From DAOUKH01 sp034420775 (GTDB lineage Bacteria > Chloroflexota > Dehalococcoidia > SHYB01): a DNA stretch of 19,582 nt. Positions 1 to 5,892 of the stretch are shown here, in pieces. Position 1 is the first letter of the stretch, and each line of letters begins with the position of its first letter. Made by a program: the position numbers and the translations under genes. Below the pieces are notes generated by a model. It was not told the DNA's origin and did not search any database. It worked only from the letters and a program-made list of their open reading frames with translations. The DNA lies in assembly GCA_034420775.1 (NCBI GenBank), contig DAOUKZ010000024.1, positions 1-19,582 on the forward strand. The letters run 5' to 3'.

Positions 1-429
1 GTCTGCATCGGGCTGCAGGTGCTGTTTGACCGGAGCGAGGAGGAAGACGCCGAGTGCTTGGGAATCCTGCCCGGCACGGTGCGGCGCCTTCCGCCCGGCC
101 CCAAGGTCCCGCACATGGGGTGGAACCAGGTGCGGGCCACCGGCCCACACCCACTTTTGGATGGCATCCCCGACGGCTCGAACTTCTACTTCGTCCACAG
201 CTACTACGCCGCCACCGCCGCCGGCGGGGCGAACGGGCGTGGAGCGGCCCGCGTCATCGCGGCGACCGACTACGACGTCGATTGCAGCTTCGCCAGTGTG
301 CTGGGGAGGGACCGGATCGTCGCGACGCAGTTCCACCCGGAGAAGAGCGGCGCGAACGGTCTGCGCATCTACCGCAACTTCGTCGAGCGGATGGTGCTTC
401 CTCACGCGCGGGGCGGCGCTGGTTCGTAG
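1..429 (+). CDS. hisH: Imidazole glycerol phosphate synthase, glutaminase subunit HisH (3' part)
   Basis: This is the C-terminal 142 residues of HisH; the gene is cut by the left edge of the window. HisH hydrolyses glutamine and passes ammonia to HisF for imidazole ring formation in histidine biosynthesis. The frame is open from base 1 and begins VCIGLQVLF, matching the class I amidotransferase nucleophile elbow (usual form GxCLGMQ), so the catalytic Cys is codon 2. The partner His and Glu are in FHPEKS near the C-terminus (about nt 331-348). The KVPHMGWN segment typical of HisH is also present (about nt 103-126). The stop TAG at 427-429 lies 37 nt before the hisA start, which indicates one operon. 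Identity is firm; only the N-terminal part is missing. Confidence 0.95.
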   Translation, partial: VCIGLQVLFDRSEEEDAECLGILPGTVRRLPPGPKVPHMGWNQVRATGPHPLLDGIPDGSNFYFVHSYYAATAAGGANGRGAARVIAATDYDVDCSFASVLGRDRIVATQFHPEKSGANGLRIYRNFVERMVLPHARGGAGS

Positions 430-454
430 CGCCCCCGGCGGCGGCGCGAGGGCC

Positions 455-460
455 AAGGAG
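455..460 (+). promoter_or_regulatory. Ribosome binding site fixing the GTG start of hisA
   Basis: AAGGAG lies 6 nt before GTG 467. It decides the start within a frame that stays open back into hisH. Confidence 0.7.
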
Positions 461-466
461 ACGCCC

Positions 467-1192
467 GTGGCGTTCGAGGTGATTCCCGCCATAGACCTGC
501 GCGGAGGGAAGTGCGTCCGGCTCTTCCAGGGCGACTTCGCCCGCGAGACGATTTACGGCGACGACCCCGCGGCTATGGCGCGACGGTGGCGCGGCGAGGG
601 GGCGGGCCGGCTCCACGTCGTGGACCTGGAAGGCGCGCGGACGGGGGTCCAAGTGAACCTTGCGTCGGTGCGCGCCATCGCGGGGGCCGCCGGTGTTCCG
701 GTCCAGGCCGGCGGCGGCGCACGCTCCCTGGAGGCGGTTGCCGCCCTGATTGACGCGGGGGCCTCCCGCGTGGTGATCGGGACGGCGGCGGTGGAGGACG
801 AGGCGTTCGTCGCCGAAGCGGTGGGGCGCTACGGCGAGGCTATCGTGATCGGCGTCGACGCCCGCGACGGCAAGGCCGCCACCGAAGGATGGGAACGGCA
901 GCAGCCGGTCGTAGCCTCCGACCTGATCGCGCGGATGCGGGCGCTCGGCGCGGCCCGCTTCGTCTACACGGACATTTCCCGCGACGGCGCGCTGACGGGG
1001 CCGAACGTCGAGGCGCTGAGTAGCGCCATTGAAGCCGCGGCGCCCGCGCCGGTGATCGCCTCAGGCGGCGTGGCCACCGCGGAGCACGTCGCCAGTCTCG
1101 CCAAGACCGGCGCAGAAGGGGTCATCATCGGCCGGGCGCTCTACACCGGCGACCTCTCCCTGCGGGACGCGCTCGCGGCTGTCGCCGGCTAG
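467..1192 (+). CDS. hisA: HisA, ProFAR isomerase (phosphoribosylformimino-AICAR-phosphate isomerase)
   Basis: HisA catalyses the Amadori rearrangement of ProFAR to PRFAR, the step before HisF/HisH, in the cytoplasm. The product is 241 aa, the usual length for this (beta-alpha)8 barrel. The N-terminal PAIDLRGGKCVRL carries catalytic Asp10. GVDARDGK carries the second catalytic Asp (131), and YTDISRDG supplies Thr168. The phosphate-binding ends QAGGGAR and SGGVAT are visible. The start is GTG at 467, chosen because AAGGAG (455-460) sits 6 nt upstream and it gives the family N-terminus; the frame is open further upstream, but that stretch overlaps hisH and has no family similarity. HisA is followed by a convergent gene, so hisF is not next in the operon. 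Its stop shares the bases CTAG with the stop of the SDR on the other strand. Confidence 0.96.
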   Translation: MAFEVIPAIDLRGGKCVRLFQGDFARETIYGDDPAAMARRWRGEGAGRLHVVDLEGARTGVQVNLASVRAIAGAAGVPVQAGGGARSLEAVAALIDAGASRVVIGTAAVEDEAFVAEAVGRYGEAIVIGVDARDGKAATEGWERQQPVVASDLIARMRALGAARFVYTDISRDGALTGPNVEALSSAIEAAAPAPVIASGGVATAEHVASLAKTGAEGVIIGRALYTGDLSLRDALAAVAG

Positions 1193-1983
1193 ATGAAGAC
1201 GGCCTGGACGGAGCCGCCGCTGGCGTCGATGACGCCGCCGGTGATCGCGCTGGCCTGCTCGGAGGCGAGGAAGGCCACGGCGTAGCCGATCTCGCGGGCC
1301 TCGACCATGCGCTTGATGGCGCGCTGCTGGGCCATGCGACGCTCGGCTTCCACCTCGTCGACTCCCTGGGCCTTCGCCTGGTCGGCGATCATCTCGGTGA
1401 TGAGCGGGCTTCGTGTCAGGCCAGGATGGACGACGTTGACGGTGATGCCGTCGGGGCCGAGCTCCTCGGCGAGGCTCCGGCTGCTATGTGCGATTGCGAG
1501 GTTCCGCGCTCCGCCGCTGTAGCCGCTGGGCAGCCGGCCGTTCTGTCCGGCGATGTTGACAATCCGCCCCCAGCCCTGCTTCTTCATGTGGGGAGCGACG
1601 GCCCGCGAGCACCGGATCACGCCCATGTACTTCACGTTGAGGTCTTCCCACATCTTCTCGTCGCTCACCGTGGCAATGGGGCCGTTGGCAAGGCCGCCGG
1701 GGACGCCGGCGTTGTTGACCAGCACATCGACGCGGCCAAACTCGGCGACTACCTGCTCGACCATGGCGTCGACGCTGGCGGCTTCGCCGACGTCGGCGAC
1801 GATGGGGAAGGCGCGCCCGCCGTTGGCGTTGATTTCGGCGGCGGCGGCCTCAAGCGGCTCGCGGCGGCGCGCGCACATCGCGACGACGGCGCCCTCCTCG
1901 ACGAGCACGTCGGCGATGGCCCGTCCCAGGCCCTGACTTCCCCCCGTCACGAGCGCGATGCGTCCTTCAAGACCCAAGTCCAT
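1189..1983 (-). CDS. Short-chain dehydrogenase/reductase with non-canonical active site
   Basis: This is a classical-length SDR (264 aa) with a Rossmann fold and NAD(P) binding. Seen: TGGSQGLG (residues 13-20) for dinucleotide binding, ADVGE around 63-67, NNAG (90-93), and the HPGLTRSPL segment after strand 6. The start ATG at 1983 has GGGGAGGG (1998-1991) about 7 nt upstream. The odd part is the catalytic centre. In place of NISS...YxxxK the protein reads NIAGQNGRLPSGYSGGARN (143-161), so Tyr155 is followed at +4 by Ala, and the usual Ser is Ala/Gly. If the downstream helix is used to anchor the alignment, Asn161 falls where Lys is expected. Such proteins are often annotated as 3-oxoacyl-ACP reductase, but the substrate is unknown and oxidoreductase activity is uncertain. 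It is convergent with hisA and divergent from the crotonase gene. Confidence 0.88.
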   Translation of the reverse strand: MDLGLEGRIALVTGGSQGLGRAIADVLVEEGAVVAMCARRREPLEAAAAEINANGGRAFPIVADVGEAASVDAMVEQVVAEFGRVDVLVNNAGVPGGLANGPIATVSDEKMWEDLNVKYMGVIRCSRAVAPHMKKQGWGRIVNIAGQNGRLPSGYSGGARNLAIAHSSRSLAEELGPDGITVNVVHPGLTRSPLITEMIADQAKAQGVDEVEAERRMAQQRAIKRMVEAREIGYAVAFLASEQASAITGGVIDASGGSVQAVFI

Positions 1984-2051
1984 GGCCGAGCCCTCCCCGT
2001 TCCTGGTACGGCGGCAAGCCTAGCCAGCGCGGCGGCGGTTGGTCAAGCGGC

Positions 2052-2093
2052 GGGGATTATCCGATCCCCACGGGCACCGGTGTTTGCTAGACT
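2052..2093 (+). promoter_or_regulatory. Possible promoter and operator in the SDR/crotonase divergent gap
   Basis: The 133-nt divergent gap holds an inverted repeat, GGGGAT (2052-2057) and ATCCCC (2064-2069), separated by 6 nt. An extended -10-like box TGCTAGACT (2085-2093) lies 12 nt before the Shine-Dalgarno of the crotonase gene. There is no good -35 box; the inverted repeat covers that position, as an operator or activator site could. This is inference from pattern only. Confidence 0.3.
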
Positions 2094-2116
2094 CGAATGG
2101 CGACGAGGAGGCGAGG

Positions 2117-2893
2117 ATGAGCGGCGAGCTTGTTGGGTACGAGCTGCGGGACGGCGTGGCGGTCCTGACGCTGAACGACGCCAAGCGGCGGAATGCGCTT
2201 TCCTCCCGGCTGCTGGAAGAGCTCAGGGGGCGGCTGGGGCAGATTGAGGGGGACGATGACGTCCGGGTCGTGGTGCTGCGGTCGGAGGGGCCGGTGTTCA
2301 GCTCGGGCCATGATTTGAACGAGATGATCGACCGGGACGCGGAGTCGTACGCCGCCGTCTTTGCGCTGTGTACCGAGGTCATGGAGGCCATCCGGCTGCT
2401 GCCGAAGCCGGTGATCGCGCAGGTGCAGGGGTTGGCTACCGCCGCGGGATGCCAGTTGGCGGCGACGTGCGATCTGGCCGTGGCGGGCGAGTCGGCGGCG
2501 TTCGCCACGCCCGGGGTGCGGATCGGCCTGTTCTGCACGACGCCCGGCGTCGCGCTGGCCCGCGCCGTTCCCTCGACGAAGAAGGCGATGGAAATGCTGC
2601 TGACCGGCGAGCCGGTGCCGGCGTCGGGGGCCTTGGAGATCGGACTGGTCAACCGGGTGGTTCCAGACGACGAGCTTGAAGAGAACGTCATGGCGCTGGC
2701 CCGCCAGATTGGCGCCGCGAGCGCCCACACGCTCGCCGTCGGCAAGGAAGCCTTTTACCGGCAGATCGAGCTCGACCGCCCCGCCGCCTACGAGGTGGCC
2801 CAACAGGTGATGGTGGACAACCTGCTCGACGAGGACGCCCACGAGGGGATCACCGCGTTCTTGCAGAAGCGGCCCCCGCAGTGGAAGCGATAG
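2117..2893 (+). CDS. Enoyl-CoA hydratase/isomerase family protein, ECHDC3-like
   Basis: The product is a 258-aa crotonase-fold protein. FSSGHDLNEM (61-70), the oxyanion-hole loop AAGCQLAATCDLAVA (109-123), FATPGVRIGLFCTTPGVALARAVP (129-152, in pieces) and the C-terminal MVDNLL...GITAFLQKR closely follow the ECHDC3 group. The start ATG 2117 is preceded by GAGGAG (2105-2110); a longer open frame from 2039 has no family similarity. In crotonases with hydratase activity two Glu residues add water. Here the first is Gln113 and the second is Gly133, so ordinary enoyl-CoA hydration is unlikely, as in other ECHDC3-type proteins. It probably still binds a CoA thioester. The gene stands alone between the divergent SDR and tRNA-Gly. 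Confidence 0.9.
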   Translation: MSGELVGYELRDGVAVLTLNDAKRRNALSSRLLEELRGRLGQIEGDDDVRVVVLRSEGPVFSSGHDLNEMIDRDAESYAAVFALCTEVMEAIRLLPKPVIAQVQGLATAAGCQLAATCDLAVAGESAAFATPGVRIGLFCTTPGVALARAVPSTKKAMEMLLTGEPVPASGALEIGLVNRVVPDDELEENVMALARQIGAASAHTLAVGKEAFYRQIELDRPAAYEVAQQVMVDNLLDEDAHEGITAFLQKRPPQWKR

Positions 2894-2930
2894 CGGCGTC
2901 GTGGGGTCTGCGGCTACCCCTGCCAACGGC

Positions 2931-2936
2931 TATAAT
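2931..2936 (+). promoter_or_regulatory. -10 box of the tRNA-Gly promoter
   Basis: A perfect TATAAT ends 11 nt before the mature 5' end of the tRNA, so transcription would start at about 2943. No convincing TTGACA is seen 17 nt upstream. It is also the only good promoter signal seen ahead of the downstream amidohydrolase operon. Confidence 0.6.
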
Positions 2937-2947
2937 CGGAGCGCGGC

Positions 2948-3024
2948 GCGGGGGTAGCTCAGTCTGGTAGAGTCCCTGCCTTCCAAGCAGGTCGTCGCGG
3001 GTTCGAGTCCCGTCCCCCGCTCCA
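2948..3024 (+). tRNA. tRNA-Gly, anticodon UCC
   Basis: The cloverleaf can be folded by eye. The acceptor stem pairs GCGGGGG (2948-2954) with CCCCCGC (3014-3020). The D-arm begins TAGCTCAG. The anticodon arm is CCTGC-CTTCCAA-GCAGG, giving anticodon TCC. The T-arm pairs GCGGG with CCCGT around TTCGAGT (one G-U pair). The discriminator is U73 (3021), as expected for bacterial tRNA-Gly, and CCA (3022-3024) is encoded. The next gene starts 22 nt after CCA with no separate promoter or terminator visible, so cotranscription is likely. Confidence 0.97.
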
Positions 3025-3046
3025 AGAGCGCCGCTGGAGAGAGGCC

Positions 3047-3679
3047 ATGACAGAACAATCGCTCAAGGACAACTATCAGGGTGTCTTCGATGGGCGCCTT
3101 GGGTTTGGCGAGAAGGCCGCCGTCATCGTCATCGACTTCGTCAACGCCTACACCACCGAGGGCGCGCCGCTCTTCGCTCCGCCGGTGATCGACGCGGTGC
3201 GCGAGACCGTCGACGTCCTCGACGCGGCACGGCGAAGCGACGCGCCGGTGGTCTACACACGAGTGATCTACTCGGAGAGCGGCGCCGACGGCGGGGTCTT
3301 CGTCCAGAAAGTCCCAGCCCTGCGCGCCATGGTCGAGGGCGAGCCTCTCTCCGAGATCGTCCCCGAGCTGCCGCCGGAGCCCGGCGAGGTGGTCATCAAG
3401 AAGCAGTACGCGAGCGCTTTCTTCGGGACGCCGCTGGCCGCGATGTTGACCGCCCAGCGGGTCGACACGGTCATCCTTACCGGTTGCTCGACGAGCGGCT
3501 GCATCCGGGCCTCGGCAATCGACGGCATGCAGTACGGCTTCCGGGTCATCGTGCCGCGGGAGTGCGTCGGCGACCGCCACCCCGGCCCGCACGAGGCCAA
3601 CCTGTTCGACATCGACAGCAAGTACGGCGACGTGGTGTCCAAGGCCGAGGTGCTCGCTTATTTGGAAGGCGAGGTGTAG
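3047..3679 (+). CDS. Cysteine hydrolase, isochorismatase superfamily (N-carbamoylsarcosine amidase-like)
   Basis: The product is 210 aa. It has the full Asp-Lys-Cys triad of isochorismatase-like amidohydrolases: Asp30 in VIVIDFVNAY, Lys119 ahead of QYASAFFGT, and Cys152 in TGCSTSGCIRAS. The pattern, with the GDRHPGPHEANLFDIDSKYGDVV C-terminus, fits the N-carbamoylsarcosine amidase/maleamate amidase branch, which hydrolyses an amide or ureido group to release ammonia (and CO2 for carbamoyl substrates). The start ATG 3047 is preceded by GGAG (3036-3039) at 7 nt spacing. It is the first gene of a three-gene operon, 3 nt before a hydantoinase-like gene, and follows tRNA-Gly closely. Together they suggest ring opening then carbamoyl removal. 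The exact substrate (carbamoyl-amino acid, maleamate or other) is not decided by the sequence. Confidence 0.9.
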   Translation: MTEQSLKDNYQGVFDGRLGFGEKAAVIVIDFVNAYTTEGAPLFAPPVIDAVRETVDVLDAARRSDAPVVYTRVIYSESGADGGVFVQKVPALRAMVEGEPLSEIVPELPPEPGEVVIKKQYASAFFGTPLAAMLTAQRVDTVILTGCSTSGCIRASAIDGMQYGFRVIVPRECVGDRHPGPHEANLFDIDSKYGDVVSKAEVLAYLEGEV

Positions 3680-3682
3680 ATC

Positions 3683-5044
3683 ATGCACTTCGACATGATC
3701 GTCAAGGGGGGGAGCGTGGTGACGCCGGGCGAAGGCGTCATGCGGGCCGACGTGGCGGTGCGCGGGGGCAAGATCGCGGCGCTGTTCGACGACGCCTCGG
3801 GCGCCGAGGCCGCCGACGTCTACGACGCCACCGGGCTGCATGTCTTCCCGGGTGTCGTCGACCCCCACGTCCACATCGGCCTTGCCGAAGGGTTGGACGA
3901 CTGGGAGACGGAGACACGCTCGGCGGCCGTCGGCGGGGTGACGACCGCGCTCACCTATCTCATGGCGGGCACCCCCTACGGACCGGTCGTCGAGGCGAAC
4001 CTCGACCGCGCCGCGCGGGACTCGGTGGTCGACTACGGCTTCCACCTCGTGCCGTCGGCGGACGTCCACCTCGACGAGATGGAGGAGCACGCCGAGCGCT
4101 TCGGCATCAAGTCGTACAAGTACTTCACCAGCTTCCGGGGCGACGAGGGCGCCTACCTCGGCGTCTCGGGTACCGACGACGGCTTCATGTACCGCTACTT
4201 CGACCAAGTGGCGAACCTGCCGGGAGGCGTCGCCAACGTCCACCCGGAGAACATCGAGGTGGTGTGGGAGCTGCGTAAGCGGCTGCTCGCGGAGGGCCGC
4301 GACGACCTGAAGGCGTGGGACGAGTCGCGGCCCGACTTCGTCGAGGCGCAGAGCGCCGTCGCCGCGGCCTTCTATGCCCACGTCACCGGCTGCCCGCTCT
4401 ACATCGTCCACGTCAGCGGACGGCTGGCGCTCGACGAGCTCAGGGCGGCGCGCGAGCGCTACGGCGGGTCGCCGCTCTACATCGAGACGTGCCCGCACTT
4501 CCTCACCCACCACTCGGGCATGGAGATCGGGCCGCTTGGCAAGGTCAACCCGCCGCTGCGCTCCGAGGACGACGAGGAAGCCCTGTGGAACGGCCTGCTC
4601 GACGGCACGGTCGATACGGTGGGATCGGACCACGTCGCCCGCAAGAAGGGGAGGAAAGAGGGCAGCATCTGGACCTGCAGCGCCGGCTTCCCCGGCAGCG
4701 CCACGATCCTCCCCACGCTGCTCAGCGAAGGCTACCACCGTCGGGGCCTGCCTCTGGAGCGCATCGCCGAGCTGGTCAGCGCCAATCCCGCCCGCATCTT
4801 CCACCGCTATCCCCAGAAGGGGACTATCGCCGTGGGGTCGGACGCCGACTTCGCCATCGTCAATCTGGGCCTCGAACAAGAGGTCACCCATGACTATCTG
4901 CAGAGCAACGCCGACTACTCGCTGCTCGACGGCTGGCGGCTGACGGGCTGGCCTGTCGCCACGATCCTGGGAGGCAAGCGCATGGTCGAGCACGGCAAGC
5001 TGGTCGGCGCGCGAGGAGCGGGGAGCTACGTTCCTTCCGGCTAG
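3683..5044 (+). CDS. Dihydropyrimidinase/hydantoinase-like cyclic amidohydrolase
   Basis: This is a 453-aa metal-dependent amidohydrolase of the dihydropyrimidinase/D-hydantoinase/allantoinase group, which open cyclic amide rings. All binuclear metal ligands are in place: His62 and His64 in DPHVHIG, the Lys146 to be carboxylated in KSYKYFTSFRG, His187 in NVHPEN, His243 in IVHVSG and Asp316 in GSDHV. Substrate-loop segments CPHFLTHH (270-277) and KVNPPLRS (287-294) are typical of the family, and length is normal. The ATG at 3683 lies 3 nt after the preceding stop, with GAGG (3671-3674) 8 nt upstream inside the end of that gene, so translation is probably coupled. Active enzyme is expected. Hydantoin, dihydrouracil and related cyclic imides are candidates; the specificity is not readable. 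Confidence 0.92.
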   Translation: MHFDMIVKGGSVVTPGEGVMRADVAVRGGKIAALFDDASGAEAADVYDATGLHVFPGVVDPHVHIGLAEGLDDWETETRSAAVGGVTTALTYLMAGTPYGPVVEANLDRAARDSVVDYGFHLVPSADVHLDEMEEHAERFGIKSYKYFTSFRGDEGAYLGVSGTDDGFMYRYFDQVANLPGGVANVHPENIEVVWELRKRLLAEGRDDLKAWDESRPDFVEAQSAVAAAFYAHVTGCPLYIVHVSGRLALDELRAARERYGGSPLYIETCPHFLTHHSGMEIGPLGKVNPPLRSEDDEEALWNGLLDGTVDTVGSDHVARKKGRKEGSIWTCSAGFPGSATILPTLLSEGYHRRGLPLERIAELVSANPARIFHRYPQKGTIAVGSDADFAIVNLGLEQEVTHDYLQSNADYSLLDGWRLTGWPVATILGGKRMVEHGKLVGARGAGSYVPSG

Positions 5045-5080
5045 CGCCGCTTCCGAGAGCAACGCAAGAAAGAGGCCCAC

Positions 5081-5689
5081 ATGGAGATCGAACCGCCCGT
5101 CATCCTGATGGTCATGGACATGCAGAACGACTTCTGCAGCCGCAAGGGCGCCTTCGCGAACGCCGGTTTTAGCGTCGAGGGCATCGAGGCCATCATCCCC
5201 AACATCAAGACGGTGGTGGAGGCGTGCGCCGAGGTGCGCATCCCTATCGTCGCGACCCGGCTGACGATCCTGGAAGACCTCGACGGCAAGGCGATGGGGA
5301 TGGGGCACCTGCGCACCCTGCGGCCATTCCTGGTTGAGTCGGGGTTCAGGGCCGGGACTTGGGGCCATGAGGGCATCCCCGAACTGCCCGAGCCCGACTA
5401 CGCCGTGCGGAAGTGGGGCTATTCCGCCATCTACCAGACGGAGCTGGAGAAGATTCTGACGGCGCTGGGCGGCAAGACGCTGATCTTCACCGGTATCGCG
5501 ACCAACGGGGTGGTCGAAGGGACGGCGCGGGACGCCAACATGCGGGGCTTCGAGATCGTGACGCTTTCCGACTGCGTCGCCGGGTACAACCCCAAGCTGC
5601 ACGAGGCCTCCCTCCTGAACCTGGGGAACATTGGCACCGTGATGCCCTCCGCGGACTTCCTTGCCGAGGTGCCTGACCTGGCGCCGTAG
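5081..5689 (+). CDS. Isochorismatase-fold protein lacking the catalytic cysteine
   Basis: The product is 202 aa with the isochorismatase-like hydrolase fold. Asp13 (LMVMDMQNDF) and Lys111 (AVRKWGYSAIYQT) occupy the usual catalytic positions. The nucleophile loop, normally GxATNVCVESTARDA, reads GIATNGVVEGTARDA (138-152), so Cys is replaced by Val144, with Gly143 before it. True isochorismatases (EntB, PhzD) also lack the Cys and act on a vinyl ether, so activity of another type is possible; a structural or regulatory partner of the intact relative at 3047-3679 is the alternative. The start ATG 5081 has AGAGG (5071-5075) at 5 nt, 36 nt after the hydantoinase-like gene. It ends the operon, followed by a palindromic repeat. 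Confidence 0.85.
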   Translation: MEIEPPVILMVMDMQNDFCSRKGAFANAGFSVEGIEAIIPNIKTVVEACAEVRIPIVATRLTILEDLDGKAMGMGHLRTLRPFLVESGFRAGTWGHEGIPELPEPDYAVRKWGYSAIYQTELEKILTALGGKTLIFTGIATNGVVEGTARDANMRGFEIVTLSDCVAGYNPKLHEASLLNLGNIGTVMPSADFLAEVPDLAP

Positions 5690-5720
5690 CCGGCGGGGGT
5701 GCTATCGCGGATTTCGGTGA

Positions 5721-5790
5721 CCGTTGGCGGTTTGCAGGGGCCCCTCATCTCAATCTTCTCCCGTGGGGAGAAGAGGTTAAGACCTCCCGG
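5721..5790 (+). repeat. Dispersed palindromic repeat, copy 1
   Basis: About 70 bp, shared with 9541-9610 and 10103-10171 in the same orientation. The core is a perfect hairpin, CTTCTCCC-GTG-GGGAGAAG (5755-5773), preceded by CCCCTCATCTCAAT and followed by a smaller hairpin, GAGGT-TAAG-ACCTC. It lies 31 nt after the end of the amidohydrolase operon. It resembles a REP-type intergenic element. It has no T-tract, so use as a Rho-independent terminator is doubtful. Confidence 0.85.
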
Positions 5791-5815
5791 ACCCACCCCG
5801 GCTAGCTACGAAGGG

Positions 5816-5844
5816 TTGGATTCCGGGGCGTGGGCCCCTAGAGT
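5816..5844 (+). promoter_or_regulatory. Possible promoter of the LLM/acyl-CoA dehydrogenase operon
   Basis: TTGGAT (5816-5821) and TAGAGT (5839-5844) are separated by exactly 17 nt; each matches its consensus at 4 of 6 positions. The spacer contains an inverted repeat, GGGGC-GTGG-GCCCC (5825-5838), placed where a repressor could bind. The predicted leader would be about 40 nt and include the ribosome binding site at 5880. Confidence 0.35.
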
Positions 5845-5879
5845 GTCTGGGCGTTCGTTTGGGGACGTTTAGACCACCC

Positions 5880-5885
5880 GGAGGA
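5880..5885 (+). promoter_or_regulatory. Ribosome binding site fixing a TTG start
   Basis: GGAGGA sits 7 nt before TTG 5893. It supports this rare start codon for the LLM gene, because the family N-terminus (EFGIF) begins exactly there and no ATG or GTG fits. Confidence 0.75.
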
Positions 5886-5892
5886 CTCATCC

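Noticed and set aside
26..466. Upstream extension of the hisA frame
   Set aside because: It overlaps hisH in another frame, is Arg/Ser/Thr-rich as shadow frames are, and HisA needs to begin at residue 467 with its ribosome binding site.
2948..3024. tRNA-Gly as an integration site for a mobile element
   Set aside because: No integrase, no repeated tRNA 3' end and no foreign-looking genes follow; the downstream operon matches the window in base composition as far as can be judged by eye.
2930..5602. 890-codon open frame on the minus strand across the tRNA-Gly and the amidohydrolase operon
   Set aside because: It is antisense to three well-supported enzymes and the tRNA. Its N-terminal part, with the phrase GLEPATTCLEGRDSTRLSYPR split around the tRNA, is a known artefact of reading a tRNA gene backwards. 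It shows no protein-family features; high GC explains the lack of stops.
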